This document shows, in pieces, positions 34,563 to 43,313 of a stretch of DNA of 64,000 nt; the first letter of the stretch is position 1; every line of letters starts with the position of its first letter. Source of the stretch: Solwaraspora sp. WMMD792 (lineage in GTDB: Bacteria; Actinomycetota; Actinomycetes; Mycobacteriales; Micromonosporaceae); NCBI RefSeq assembly GCF_029626105.1, contig NZ_JARUBH010000009.1, positions 5,580,001 through 5,644,000 on the forward strand, in the 5' to 3' direction. The notes under the pieces are model-generated. The model worked only from the letters and a program-made list of their open reading frames with translations. It was not told the origin of the DNA and made no database searches. Made by a program: the position numbers and the translations under genes.

Positions 34563-34649
34563 CGGAGGGCGTGGGATTCGAACCCACGAAGACATTGCTG
34601 CCTTACCGGTTTTCAAGACCAGCGCCATCGGCCACTAGGCGAGCCCTCC
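34563..34649 (-). tRNA. tRNA-Ser (anticodon TGA)
   Basis: 87-nt cloverleaf on the minus strand: acceptor GGAGGGC/GCCCTCC plus discriminator G, anticodon stem CTGGT/ACCGG with loop CTTGAAA (anticodon 34613-34615), a long class II variable arm and T-arm CGTGGGTTCGAATCCCACG. CCA is not encoded. I looked for an integrase or duplicated 3' end on both sides and found none. Confidence 0.95.
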
Positions 34650-34789
34650 CGGTGCGAGGCGAGCCGGAGACGGTCGGCTGCCGCGCCGCTGAGCCCTAGT
34701 GTGCCATGCGCACCGCGGGCCCGCCCGGCCCCGTGGTTAACGCGGCGGTAGCCGCCCGGCAACCGGCTCGACCGGGTAAGACTTATCCC

Positions 34790-35779
34790 ATGTACGCGAT
34801 CACCGTGCCGCAGCCCGGCGGACCCGACGCCCTGGTCTGGGCCGAGGTGCCCGACCCCACCCCCTGCCCGGACGAGGTGATCGTCGACGTCGCCGCGACC
34901 GCCGTCAACCGGGCCGACCTGCTACAACGGCAGGGACACTACCCACCGCCACCGGGCGCGTCGCCGTACCTCGGATTGGAATGCTCCGGGGTGATCAGCG
35001 CGGTCGGCGCGGACGTCTCCCACCACAAGGTCGGCGACCAGGTGTGCGCGCTGCTGGCCGGCGGCGGGTACGCCGAGCGGGTCGCCGTGCCCGCCGGGCA
35101 GCTGCTGCCGGTGCCGGCCGGGTTGAGCCTGGTCGACGCCGCCGCGCTGCCCGAGGTGGCCTGCACCGTCTGGTCGAACGTGGTCAAGCTCGCTGGGCTG
35201 CGGGCCGGCGAGTCGCTGCTGGTGCACGGCGGCGGCAGCGGGATCGGCACCTTCGCCGTCCAGCTCGGTGCGGCGCTCGGCGCGACCGTGCTGACCACCG
35301 CCCGCGCCGCCAAGCATGAACAGCTGCGGGCGCTCGGCGCCCACCACACGATCGACTACACCACCGAGGATTTCGTCGCCCGCGCCCGCGAGCTGACCGG
35401 CGACGGTGACGGCGGGGTCGACGTGATCCTGGACATCGTCGGCGGCGCCTACCTGGAGCGCAACGTACGGACGCTGGCCACCGGCGGCCGGTTGACGATC
35501 ATCGGGTTGCAGGGCGGCCGCACCGCCGAGCTGAACCTGGGTGCGCTGCTGGCCAAACGGGCCACGATCTTCGCGACCACGCTGCGGTCCCGGCCGCTCG
35601 CCGAGAAGGCGGAGATCGTCCGCCGGGTGCACGACCAGATCTGGCCGCTGGTCGCCTCGGGTGCGATCCGCCCGGTCATCGACCGCCGGATGCCGATGGC
35701 CCAGGCGGCGCAGGCGCACCGGATCGTCGAGAGCAGCGACCACCTGGGCAAGGTGCTGCTGGTGACCGGGGAGAGCTAG
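34790..35779 (+). CDS. NAD(P)H-quinone oxidoreductase (zinc-free MDR, QOR/PIG3 type)
   Basis: 329 residues from ATG 34790. GroES-like N-domain (QPGGPDALVWAEVPDP; NRADLLQRQGHYPPPPG) and a Rossmann domain with SLLVHGGGSGIGTFAVQLGAALGATVLTTARAAKHEQLRALGA for NADPH. Lack of the zinc-ligand pattern places it with the QOR/TP53I3-like reductases that reduce quinones, one electron or two depending on the member. TAAGACT and TTATCC directly upstream with no ribosome site suggest a leaderless transcript. Confidence 0.9.
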   Translation: MYAITVPQPGGPDALVWAEVPDPTPCPDEVIVDVAATAVNRADLLQRQGHYPPPPGASPYLGLECSGVISAVGADVSHHKVGDQVCALLAGGGYAERVAVPAGQLLPVPAGLSLVDAAALPEVACTVWSNVVKLAGLRAGESLLVHGGGSGIGTFAVQLGAALGATVLTTARAAKHEQLRALGAHHTIDYTTEDFVARARELTGDGDGGVDVILDIVGGAYLERNVRTLATGGRLTIIGLQGGRTAELNLGALLAKRATIFATTLRSRPLAEKAEIVRRVHDQIWPLVASGAIRPVIDRRMPMAQAAQAHRIVESSDHLGKVLLVTGES

Positions 35780-35805
35780 CCGCGAGTCAGCCGCCGCCGG
35801 GAAAA

Positions 35806-36246
35806 CTAGCCGCCGTCGAGCAGGATGCGCGGGCCGGGGCCGGTGGCGGCCAGCCGGTCGGCCGGGTTGTACAGCGTGCACGACCGCAGCGACAGGCAGC
35901 CGCAGCCGATGCACCCGGTCAGGTCGTCGCGCAGCCGGGTGAGCAGCGCGATCCGCTCGTCGAGCCGGGCCTGCCAGCGCTGGGACAGCCGCGCCCAGTC
36001 GGCCTTCGTCGGGGTACGCGACTCGGGCAGCTCGTCCAGCGCTTGGCGGATCTCGTCCAGCGGCACCCCGATCTGCTGGGCGATCCGGATGAACGCCACC
36101 CGGCGCAGCTCGGAGCGTTCGTACCGGCGCTGGTTGCCGCCGGTACGCCCGGCCCGGATCAGCCCGATCCGCTCGTAGTACCGCAGCGCCGACGGTGCCA
36201 CCCCGGACCGGGCGGCCAGATCGCCGATGGTCAGTGTCCGCTGCAT
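35806..36246 (-). CDS. soxR: SoxR redox-sensing regulator
   Basis: 146 residues from ATG 36246 (a GTG directly precedes it). MerR-type HTH (TIGDLAARSGVAPSALRYYERIGLI), the dimerisation helix, then the SoxR-specific cluster CIGCGCLSLRSC (CxxCxCxxxxxC) binding a redox-active [2Fe-2S]. Actinobacterial SoxR responds mainly to redox-cycling metabolites. Between soxR and the divergent transketolase gene is a 20-base palindrome; the quinone oxidoreductase ends 26 bases beyond soxR. Confidence 0.95.
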   Translation of the reverse strand: MQRTLTIGDLAARSGVAPSALRYYERIGLIRAGRTGGNQRRYERSELRRVAFIRIAQQIGVPLDEIRQALDELPESRTPTKADWARLSQRWQARLDERIALLTRLRDDLTGCIGCGCLSLRSCTLYNPADRLAATGPGPRILLDGG

Positions 36247-36259
36247 CACACCACCCTTG

Positions 36260-36279
36260 AGTTGAAGTCAACTTCAACT
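36260..36279 (+). promoter_or_regulatory. soxR: SoxR operator palindrome
   Basis: AGTTGAAGTCAACTTCAACT is a palindrome (nine-base arms, CA centre) 14 bases before soxR and 15 before the transketolase ATG. It resembles the TTGACnTnnnGTCAA-like SoxR boxes (CCTCAAGTTAACTTGAGG type). No second site is visible. Confidence 0.75.
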
Positions 36280-36293
36280 TGCAGGGTAGGGGC

Positions 36294-37208
36294 ATGCCAG
36301 CCTTCGTAGCCAGCCCGGTCGCGGCGCCGCACCCGCCGCCGACGACTACCGGGTCCACTGCCCACCCGCCGACGAGCACCGCAGGGTCCGCGACCCTCCC
36401 GCCGACCGACACCGGGTACGCGGCCCTTCCGCCGCTACTGCGCCGGATCACCGGCGACGAGAAACACGAGCCCAGCGCCAACTCGACGCTGGACGTGCTG
36501 TGGGTCCTCTACGACCGGATTCTGCGGATCAGCCCGCAGACCGTCGACGCCGTCGACCGCGACCGGTTCCTGCTGTCCAAGGGGCACGGGCCGGCCGCCT
36601 ACTACGCCGTACTCGCCGCGAAGGGGTTCATCCCCGACGCCTGGCTCGACGACCTGGCCGGGCCGGACAGCCCGCTCGGACACCACCCGGACCGGCTGCT
36701 GGTGCCCGGGGTGGAGATCGGCTCCGGCTCGCTCGGGCACGGGCTCGGCCTCGGCGTCGGCATGCTGCTCGGCCTGCGCGCCCAGGGCCTGACCTACCAG
36801 GCCAGCGGGGCCGATCAGGCCGGCGGGGCTGGCGGGGTCGGTCGGGCCGGTCGGGTCGGCGGAGCCCGGGTCTACGTCCTGGTCGGCGACGCCGAGCTCG
36901 ACGAAGGGTCGAACCACGAGGCGATCGCGTACGCCGGCAGCCGGCAGCTCGCCGAGCTGACCGCGATCGTCGTCGACAACGACTCGGCCACCCACGGCTG
37001 GCCCGGTGGGCTGGCCAGCCGGTTCAGTGTGAACGGCTGGACCACGACCATCGTCGACGGCCGCGACCACGAGGCACTGACCGACGCGTTGACCGGACAC
37101 GACGGGGTACGCCCGCACCTGGTGGTCGCCCGGACCCCGGCCAAGTACGCCGCGTCGGAGCCGGGCGAGTACACCACCTCGGGTAGCAAGGAGAACGGTC
37201 ATGCGTGA
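36294..37208 (+). CDS. Transketolase, N-terminal (thiamine diphosphate-binding) subunit
   Basis: 304 residues from ATG 36294 (AGGGTAGGGG upstream). Contains STLDVLWVLYDRILR, FLLSKGHGPAAYYAVLAAKGF, LGHHPDR, GSGSLGHGLGLGVGMLLGLR and the ThDP motif VLVGDAELDEGSNHEAIAYA...VDNDSATH. Residues ~165-190 are a Gly/Ala-rich insertion not seen in typical subunits, as is the Pro/Thr-rich N-terminus. The enzyme moves two-carbon units between sugar phosphates; stand-alone split forms often serve secondary metabolism or pentose supply. Confidence 0.9.
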   Translation: MPAFVASPVAAPHPPPTTTGSTAHPPTSTAGSATLPPTDTGYAALPPLLRRITGDEKHEPSANSTLDVLWVLYDRILRISPQTVDAVDRDRFLLSKGHGPAAYYAVLAAKGFIPDAWLDDLAGPDSPLGHHPDRLLVPGVEIGSGSLGHGLGLGVGMLLGLRAQGLTYQASGADQAGGAGGVGRAGRVGGARVYVLVGDAELDEGSNHEAIAYAGSRQLAELTAIVVDNDSATHGWPGGLASRFSVNGWTTTIVDGRDHEALTDALTGHDGVRPHLVVARTPAKYAASEPGEYTTSGSKENGHA

Positions 37209-38097
37209 CGCCTTCACCCGCGCCGCCACCGGCCTGCTGGACGACGACCCGCGAACCGCGTTGGTGCTGGCCGACATCTCGGCCGAGGCGTTCGCCCCGG
37301 CCGCCCGCCGGCACCCCGACCGGGTACTCAACGTCGGCATCCGCGAACAGTTGATGATCGGCGTGTCCGGCGGGCTGGCGTTGACCGGGCTGCGGGCCAT
37401 CGCCCACTCCTACGCGCCGTTCCTGGTCGACCGGGCGTACGAGCAGATCAAGCTCGACCTCGACCACCAGGGCGTCGGCGCGGTGCTGGTCAGCATCGGC
37501 GGGTCGTACGACGCGGCGGCGGAGGGCCGTACCCACATGTCCCCCGGTGACGTGGCGCTGCTCGACACGGCCGGACCGTGGACGGTGCACGTACCGGGCC
37601 ATCCGGACGAGGTCGGGCCGTTGCTGCGGGCGGCGGCCGGTCACGACGACGCCGTCTACCTGCGGCTGGCCGCGCGCGGTAACCACAGCCCGCATGGTGA
37701 CGGGGTGTCGGGTCGGCTGGTGACGGTGCGTCGGGGCAGCGGGGGAGCCCCGGTCGTCGTCGCGGTCGGCCCGATGCTCGATGCGACGTTGGACGCGGTC
37801 GCCGGGTTGGACGTCACGGTGGCGTACACGAACACGCCGCGCCCGTTCGACGTCACCGGCCTACGGATGCTCGTCGACTATGTCGATCCGGTGGTGGTGC
37901 TGGTCGAGCCGTACCTGGCCGGCACATCCAGTCACCTGGTCGGCGCCGCGCTGGCGGACCGGCCGTACCGGCTGCTGTCGTTGGGGGTCGGCCGGGAGGA
38001 CCTGCATCGGTACGGCAGCGCGGCGGACCATGACCGCTGGCACGGGCTGGACCCGGCCGGGCTGCGGGGATCGGTCACCCGGTTCGTCACCGGCTGA
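37201..38097 (+). CDS. Transketolase, C-terminal (pyrimidine-binding) subunit
   Basis: 298 residues from ATG 37201, overlapping the N-subunit stop by eight bases. VLADISAEAF, the catalytic-Glu segment RVLNVGIREQLMIGVSGGLAL, YAPFLVDRAYEQIKLD, and the C-terminal transketolase domain (VAVGPMLDATLDAV...VVLVEPYLAGTSSHLV). It forms the active heterotetramer with the preceding gene product. Position across the SoxR palindrome makes it a candidate SoxR-controlled enzyme. Confidence 0.9.
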   Translation: MRDAFTRAATGLLDDDPRTALVLADISAEAFAPAARRHPDRVLNVGIREQLMIGVSGGLALTGLRAIAHSYAPFLVDRAYEQIKLDLDHQGVGAVLVSIGGSYDAAAEGRTHMSPGDVALLDTAGPWTVHVPGHPDEVGPLLRAAAGHDDAVYLRLAARGNHSPHGDGVSGRLVTVRRGSGGAPVVVAVGPMLDATLDAVAGLDVTVAYTNTPRPFDVTGLRMLVDYVDPVVVLVEPYLAGTSSHLVGAALADRPYRLLSLGVGREDLHRYGSAADHDRWHGLDPAGLRGSVTRFVTG

Positions 38098-38155
38098 ACG
38101 GGGCTCGTCAGCGGCTGACCGGATTCGTTGGCAGCTGGGCGGGAGACGGCAGGGC

Positions 38156-38863
38156 TCAGGCGCCGGGGACGGCACGCCCCTGGCGCCGGGTCCGCTCCCG
38201 ACCCAGGATCCACAGTGCCTCGACCCCGTCCTTCCAGGTGATCTTCTTGCCTTCCTCGCGGCCCCGGGCCCGGTAGGAGATCGGCACCTCGTACGGGCGG
38301 ATCCGGCGGCGCAGCAGCTTGCCGGTGACCTCCGCCTCCATGCCGAACCCGCGCGAGCGCACGTCGAGTGAGCGGTACAACGACAGCGGCAGCAGCTTGA
38401 AGCAGGTCTCCAGGTCGCCGATGTAGGAGTTGAACATCACATTCGCCGCCGTGGTCACGGCCTTGTTGCCCATCACGTACCAGAAGCTGTAGGCGCTGTG
38501 GCTGCCGAAGGTCCGGTTGCCGTAGACCACCGTGGCCCGACCGTCCAGCACCGGCTCGAGCAGCTTCGGGATGTCCTGCGGGTCGTACTCAAGGTCTGCG
38601 TCGAGGATCACCATGTAGTCACCCTCGGCGGAGTCCACCGCGGTCTTGATCGCCGCGCCCTTGCCGGCGTTACGCGGATGGGTGATCACCCGCAGCCGTG
38701 CGTCGTCGACGCTCTCCAGGATCGCACCGGTGCCGTCCCGGCTGCCGTCGTCGACGACCAGGAACTCGATCTCGCACGGATAGTCGACAGCGAGCGCCTG
38801 TTTGAGGGCATCGCCGACCCGCGCCTCCTCGTTGTAGACCGGCATGAGGATCGAGAGCTTCAC
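38156..38863 (-). CDS. Family 2 glycosyltransferase (dolichol-P-mannose synthase-like)
   Basis: 235 residues from GTG 38863 (GGAG upstream). GT-A fold: KLSILMPVYNEEARV, EFLVVDDGSRDGT, NAGKGAAIKTAV, YMVILDADLEYDP (DxD), GFGMEAEVTGKLLRRR. No membrane segments, so this is the soluble DPM1-like type. It probably transfers a sugar to polyprenyl phosphate for cell-wall or glycoprotein glycans. Monocistronic. Confidence 0.88.
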   Translation of the reverse strand: MKLSILMPVYNEEARVGDALKQALAVDYPCEIEFLVVDDGSRDGTGAILESVDDARLRVITHPRNAGKGAAIKTAVDSAEGDYMVILDADLEYDPQDIPKLLEPVLDGRATVVYGNRTFGSHSAYSFWYVMGNKAVTTAANVMFNSYIGDLETCFKLLPLSLYRSLDVRSRGFGMEAEVTGKLLRRRIRPYEVPISYRARGREEGKKITWKDGVEALWILGRERTRRQGRAVPGA

Positions 38864-39024
38864 GGTGGTCTCCGAATGCGTACGGTGGCAGTGGACCTAG
38901 ACTAGCCCAACCCGTAGGGGCGTACCGGCCCGGCGAGCCGCAGGTGCACCCCCAGGTCGCCCGAAAGATTTTCGGCGGTGGTCGACTTCCACTCGCAGTA
39001 ATGGTGGGCGGTAATCTCGCCCCC

Positions 39025-39201
39025 ATGGGCGAGAAAGATGATCTGCCGGGACCGAGGAGACGGCGGCCGCCGATCTGCCCGAAATGCCTCGGTGCCGGTA
39101 AGGCCTTCACCTTCGCCCTGATCAGTGGCCGCACCCGCGAGGTGTGGTTGAAGTGCTCGGCTTGTTCCGGGTCGATCCAGTCGCCGATCGCCGGTCCGTG
39201 A
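39025..39201 (+). CDS. Small zinc-ribbon protein
   Basis: 58 residues from ATG 39025 (an upstream in-frame ATG at 38944 is less likely). A basic start (PRRRRPPI) precedes two CxxC knuckles: CPKC and CSAC, 34-37 residues from the start and about 25 residues apart. A zinc-ribbon of this size could bind nucleic acid or protein. Ribosome site weak. Neighbours give no clue. Confidence 0.5.
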   Translation: MGEKDDLPGPRRRRPPICPKCLGAGKAFTFALISGRTREVWLKCSACSGSIQSPIAGP

Positions 39202-39258
39202 CCGGCTGGCCGCCGGCCGCTACGACTACGCCGCATGCCGGCGGCCGGTTACCGCCAG

Positions 39259-39711
39259 TCAGGCGGCGGCACCGCTGCGGGCGTCCAACGGGCGGGCCAG
39301 GAACGCGTAGCCGAACAGGGCTTCGATGTGGCTGGCCCGGGCCGGATCGCCGGCCTTGATGAGGAACCGTTCCCGGATGCCGTCGACGGCGGTGACCGCG
39401 AGCTCGACGATGCCGGCCCGCGGATCGGTGGTCCAGGTGACGTGGTCGAGGTGACGCAGTTCGCTGTTGAGGTGCAGCCGCAGCCGGCGCCACAGCAGCG
39501 TCTCCTGGGTCACCACCAGTCGCCGCCGGGTCAACAGGAGCAGGTAGTCACCCTGCATCGGCTGGTCGGGGCGTTGGCACCGGGTGACGAGCACGGTGCG
39601 TTCGTTGGGCGAGACACAGCGGCGGAACACCGGCATGTGCCGGCTGGTGGTCGAGATCGGGACGGCGGTCTCTGCCGCCGCCGGCAGGAACGTGCGGGAG
39701 AAGACGTCCAT
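39259..39711 (-). CDS. Conserved actinobacterial protein, PH-like fold likely
   Basis: 150 residues from ATG 39711. Alternating beta strands (GDYLLLLTRRRLVVTQET...LRHLDHVTWTTDP...IVELAVTAVDGIRERFLI) and a C-terminal helix (ARASHIEALFGYAFLARPL) match the pattern of bacterial PH-like domains. No signal or membrane helix. Role unknown. Confidence 0.6.
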   Translation of the reverse strand: MDVFSRTFLPAAAETAVPISTTSRHMPVFRRCVSPNERTVLVTRCQRPDQPMQGDYLLLLTRRRLVVTQETLLWRRLRLHLNSELRHLDHVTWTTDPRAGIVELAVTAVDGIRERFLIKAGDPARASHIEALFGYAFLARPLDARSGAAA

Positions 39712-39766
39712 GTCGTGTTAACGACACGTCAACGCGCAATGACTCGGGGTGACGGCGAAATTTCAG

Positions 39767-40969
39767 CTACAGAATTTCCACGATGGTCGCGTTGGCCATC
39801 CCGCCGCCCTCGCACATCGTCTGCAGCCCGTACCGGATGCCGTTGGAGCGCATGTGGTGCAGCATCGTGGTCATGATCCGGGCGCCGCTGGCCCCGAGTG
39901 GATGGCCCAGCGCGATCGCGCCGCCACGCGGGTTCAACCGGGCCGGGTCCGCACCGGTCTCGGCCAGCCAGGCGAGCGGAACCGGCGCGAACGCCTCGTT
40001 GACCTCGTACACCCCGATGTCGGTCAGGTCGAGCCCGGACCGGCGCAACGCCTTCGCCGTCGCCGGGATCGGGGCGGTCAGCATCATCACCGGATCGTCA
40101 CCGGCCACCACGGCGGTGTGCACCCGGGCCAACGGCCGTACGCCGTGCGCCCGGGCCCACTCCGACGTGGTCACCGCGAGCGCCGCCGCGCCGTCGGAGA
40201 TCTGTGACGCGGAGCCTGCGGTCACCACCCCGTCGGTCCGGAACGGGGTGGCCAACTCACCGAGCTTCGCCAGTGAGGTGTCCCGGCGGATGCCCTCGTC
40301 GGCACCGAACTTGTCGGCACCGAACTTGTCGGCGTCGGGCCCGGCGGCGTCGGTGACCGGCACCGGCGCGATCTCGGCGTCGAACTCGCCGGCGTCCTGG
40401 GCGGCCGCCGCCCGCTGGTGGCTGGTCAGCGCGAACTCGTCCAACGCGGTGCGCGACAACCCCCAGCGCCGCGCGATCAGTTCGGCGCCGACCCCCTGGT
40501 TGAACGGGACGGGATCGTCCGCGACGACGCCGTCGACCCCCCGGTACCGGTCCCGCACCTGGTCGCCGAACGGCCGTCCGGCACCGGTGCTGGCCCCCAT
40601 CGGCACCCGGGTCATCGACTCGACGCCACCGGCCACCACCAGGTCGGCCTGGCCGGAGATCACCGTGGCGGCCGCGAAGTGCAGCGCCTGCTGGCTGGAC
40701 CCGCACTGCCGGTCGACGGTGGTGCCGGGCACCGACTCCGGCCAGCCGGCCGCGAGCACGGCGTTGCGCCCGATGTTCCAGCTCTGGTCGCCCGCCTGGA
40801 ACACACAGCCCCAGACGACGTCGTCGACGTCGGCCGGATCGAGACCGGTCCGCTGGGCGAGCGCCCGCAGCACGTGGCTGGACAGTTCAACCGGGTGCAC
40901 CGATGCCAGGGCACCCTTGCGTCGCCCGATCGGGGTCCGGACCGCTCCGACGATGACCGCGTCCCTCAT
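39767..40969 (-). CDS. Acetyl-CoA C-acyltransferase (thiolase)
   Basis: 400 residues from ATG 40969. Thiolase catalytic residues: nucleophilic Cys in TVDRQCGSSQQAL, His in GGAIALGHPLGASGAR, and the C-terminal Cys in MCEGGGMANA. It cleaves or condenses 3-ketoacyl-CoA in fatty-acid or sterol side-chain metabolism. A 15-bp in-frame duplication gives DKFGADKFGAD around residue 215. Monocistronic, followed by no other beta-oxidation gene. Confidence 0.93.
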   Translation of the reverse strand: MRDAVIVGAVRTPIGRRKGALASVHPVELSSHVLRALAQRTGLDPADVDDVVWGCVFQAGDQSWNIGRNAVLAAGWPESVPGTTVDRQCGSSQQALHFAAATVISGQADLVVAGGVESMTRVPMGASTGAGRPFGDQVRDRYRGVDGVVADDPVPFNQGVGAELIARRWGLSRTALDEFALTSHQRAAAAQDAGEFDAEIAPVPVTDAAGPDADKFGADKFGADEGIRRDTSLAKLGELATPFRTDGVVTAGSASQISDGAAALAVTTSEWARAHGVRPLARVHTAVVAGDDPVMMLTAPIPATAKALRRSGLDLTDIGVYEVNEAFAPVPLAWLAETGADPARLNPRGGAIALGHPLGASGARIMTTMLHHMRSNGIRYGLQTMCEGGGMANATIVEIL

Positions 40970-41048
40970 GCCTACCTACTCCCGGGTAACTCTCGTTTCC
41001 CGAATCGTACGCCGCGATTCGCGCGACCGGCAGCCTCGCCAGGCGGCT

Positions 41049-41114
41049 GGCAGCCTCGGCCGGTGCGACTGGCAGCCTCGGCCGGTGCGACTGGCAGGCT
41101 CGGCCGGTGCACAG
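41049..41114. repeat. Three tandem 22-bp repeats
   Basis: GGCAGCCTCGGCCGGTGCGACT occurs twice exactly (41049-41070, 41071-41092), then once with four changes (41093-41114). A further GACCGGTGCACAG follows, in the promoter region of the gene at 41128. Confidence 0.85.
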
Positions 41115-41127
41115 CGATCCTTGACCG

Positions 41128-41835
41128 GTGCACAGCGAACTCAGCGAACCCACGGAGCTGACCTGGCGGGTCGCCGGCAAGGTCCCGGCGGGCAAGATCG
41201 CGGTCGCCGTACTGATCGGCGCCGCCGGCCTGCTCCTCGGCGACGGGGATCCGGTCCGGCTGGTCCTCGCGCTGCTGGCCGCCACCGGCCTGGTCGGCTG
41301 GGCGGTCCGCGACCTGGTGGTGCCGGTACGGCTGACCGCCGGGCCGGACGGGGTCGGCGTCGTCACCGGTTTCGCCCGCCGGCACACCATCGCCTGGGAC
41401 CGGATCGAGTCGATCAGCGTGGACCGCCGGGGCCACCGGGGCATCCGCAGCGAGTTGTTGGAGATCGACGCGGGCGACTCGCTGCACCTGATCGGCGGCA
41501 ACGAGTTGGGTGGTGCCTCGCCGGACGACGTCGCGGCGGCGCTGCAGCGGGTGGCACTGCAGCGGTCGGCGCCGCGGAGCCTGCGCCCGGCCGCGCCCGG
41601 ACCGTCAGCCGGCGTGCACCAGGGCTATCCGGGCCACCGTGACCAGGATCAGGAAGAGCAGCACGGCACCGGCACCGACCGCCTGCACGACGGTGCGGTT
41701 GGTACGCGGAGCGTAGGCCAGGATCGCCCCGATCAAACCGCCGGTGATCAGACCGCCGAGGTGACCGGCGATCGACAGGCTGGACACGGTGAAGGTCAGG
41801 ATCAGGTTGATCACCAGGATGCCGACCACCGCTGA
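41128..41835 (+). CDS. Membrane protein with PH-like domain, long 3' overlap with the rhomboid gene
   Basis: 235 residues from GTG 41128. Two membrane segments at ~20-60 (IAVAVLIGAAGLLLG; LVLALLAATGLVGWAVRDLVV) and a PH-like beta domain (VRLTAGPDGVGVVTGFARRHTIAWDRIESISVDRRGHRGIRSELLEID). The last ~77 residues (hydrophilic, Gln/Asp/His-rich) are antisense to the rhomboid gene for 231 bases and look like run-on translation. The functional protein probably ends near residue 155, so either the original stop was lost or the tail is genuine. Confidence 0.6.
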   Translation: MHSELSEPTELTWRVAGKVPAGKIAVAVLIGAAGLLLGDGDPVRLVLALLAATGLVGWAVRDLVVPVRLTAGPDGVGVVTGFARRHTIAWDRIESISVDRRGHRGIRSELLEIDAGDSLHLIGGNELGGASPDDVAAALQRVALQRSAPRSLRPAAPGPSAGVHQGYPGHRDQDQEEQHGTGTDRLHDGAVGTRSVGQDRPDQTAGDQTAEVTGDRQAGHGEGQDQVDHQDADHR

Positions 41836-42543
41836 GGTGTCCCGCTTCAGCCGGCGCAGCACGATGAAGAACGCGGCGAACAGGCCGAAGACCGCGGTGG
41901 ACGCGCCGGCGGACAGCGCACCCGGGTCGACCAGGTAGGCCGCGACGTTGCCGCCGAGCCCGGCGATCAGGTACAGCGCCAGGAACCGGGCCGGCCCGAG
42001 CACCGCCTCCAGGTTGCGGCCGAGCACCCACAGTGCCCACATGTTGAACAGCAGGTGCAGCAGCCCGTAGTGGATGAACATCGCGGTGATCAGCCGGTAG
42101 ACGCCGCCGCCGTCGATGCCGATGAAGACGTCGCCGTACCCGGGCAGCGCCCCGGCGAGCACGGTGCCGTTGGGCCGGACGGTGACGTCCGGGCCGATGA
42201 CCCCGCCGAACGCGTGCAGCCGCCCAGCCGCCGAGAAGAGTCCGGCGCCGAGCAGCGAACCGCCGCCGGAGATCGCCACCCCGATCAGTGCGACGACCGC
42301 GTTGATGCCGATCAGGACCTTGGTGACGGTGCCCTGTTGGCCGGCGGCACTGCCACCGAAGGCAGTGCGCGCCGACCGTTGGGTCCGTCGCCCTTCGGCG
42401 ACGCACTCCGGGCACTGGTGCCCGACCGCCGCGTCCCGCATGCAGTCGGGGCAGATCGGCCGCTCGCACCGGGCGCACCGGACCCAGGTCTCCCGGGACG
42501 TGTGCCGGTAGCAGACCGGCACCGTCGGGGCCGGATCACTCAT
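41605..42543 (-). CDS. Rhomboid-family intramembrane serine protease with N-terminal B-box-like zinc finger
   Basis: 312 residues from ATG 42543 (the preceding codon is another start). N-terminal zinc finger CYRHTSRETWVRCARCERPICPDCMRDAAVGHQC. Then seven hydrophobic segments with the catalytic Ser in GASTAVFG and His in AGHLGG. The NMWALWVLGRNLE region matches rhomboid helix 2 (HxxxNMxxLWxxG). Cleaves membrane proteins within the bilayer; substrates unknown. Confidence 0.93.
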   Translation of the reverse strand: MSDPAPTVPVCYRHTSRETWVRCARCERPICPDCMRDAAVGHQCPECVAEGRRTQRSARTAFGGSAAGQQGTVTKVLIGINAVVALIGVAISGGGSLLGAGLFSAAGRLHAFGGVIGPDVTVRPNGTVLAGALPGYGDVFIGIDGGGVYRLITAMFIHYGLLHLLFNMWALWVLGRNLEAVLGPARFLALYLIAGLGGNVAAYLVDPGALSAGASTAVFGLFAAFFIVLRRLKRDTSAVVGILVINLILTFTVSSLSIAGHLGGLITGGLIGAILAYAPRTNRTVVQAVGAGAVLLFLILVTVARIALVHAG

Positions 42544-42665
42544 CACGCCACCTCACTGCGCCGGTGCCGACGACCCGCGCCGAGAGCCGGCAACCCCGGT
42601 GCTCGCTCATGAGCGCCAAGGTTACCCGGCAGGTTTCGCGCCTGCCGCCTCGTGATCGGCCGGTT

Positions 42666-43193
<528 letters not shown>

Positions 43194-43313
43194 GGGTACT
43201 CCTCAGTTGTTGGTCAGTTCCATGCGGATCCTCCCATGTGCCCGATCCGGTCACACGGAGGCACCCGAAGGTGGAGGATGACGGCGTAACGACGGCACAG
43301 GAGGTAGGCAGCG

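Noticed and set aside
34563-34649. tRNA-Ser as an integration site of a mobile element
   Set aside because: No duplicated tRNA 3' end, integrase or phage gene on either side; neighbours are ordinary genes.
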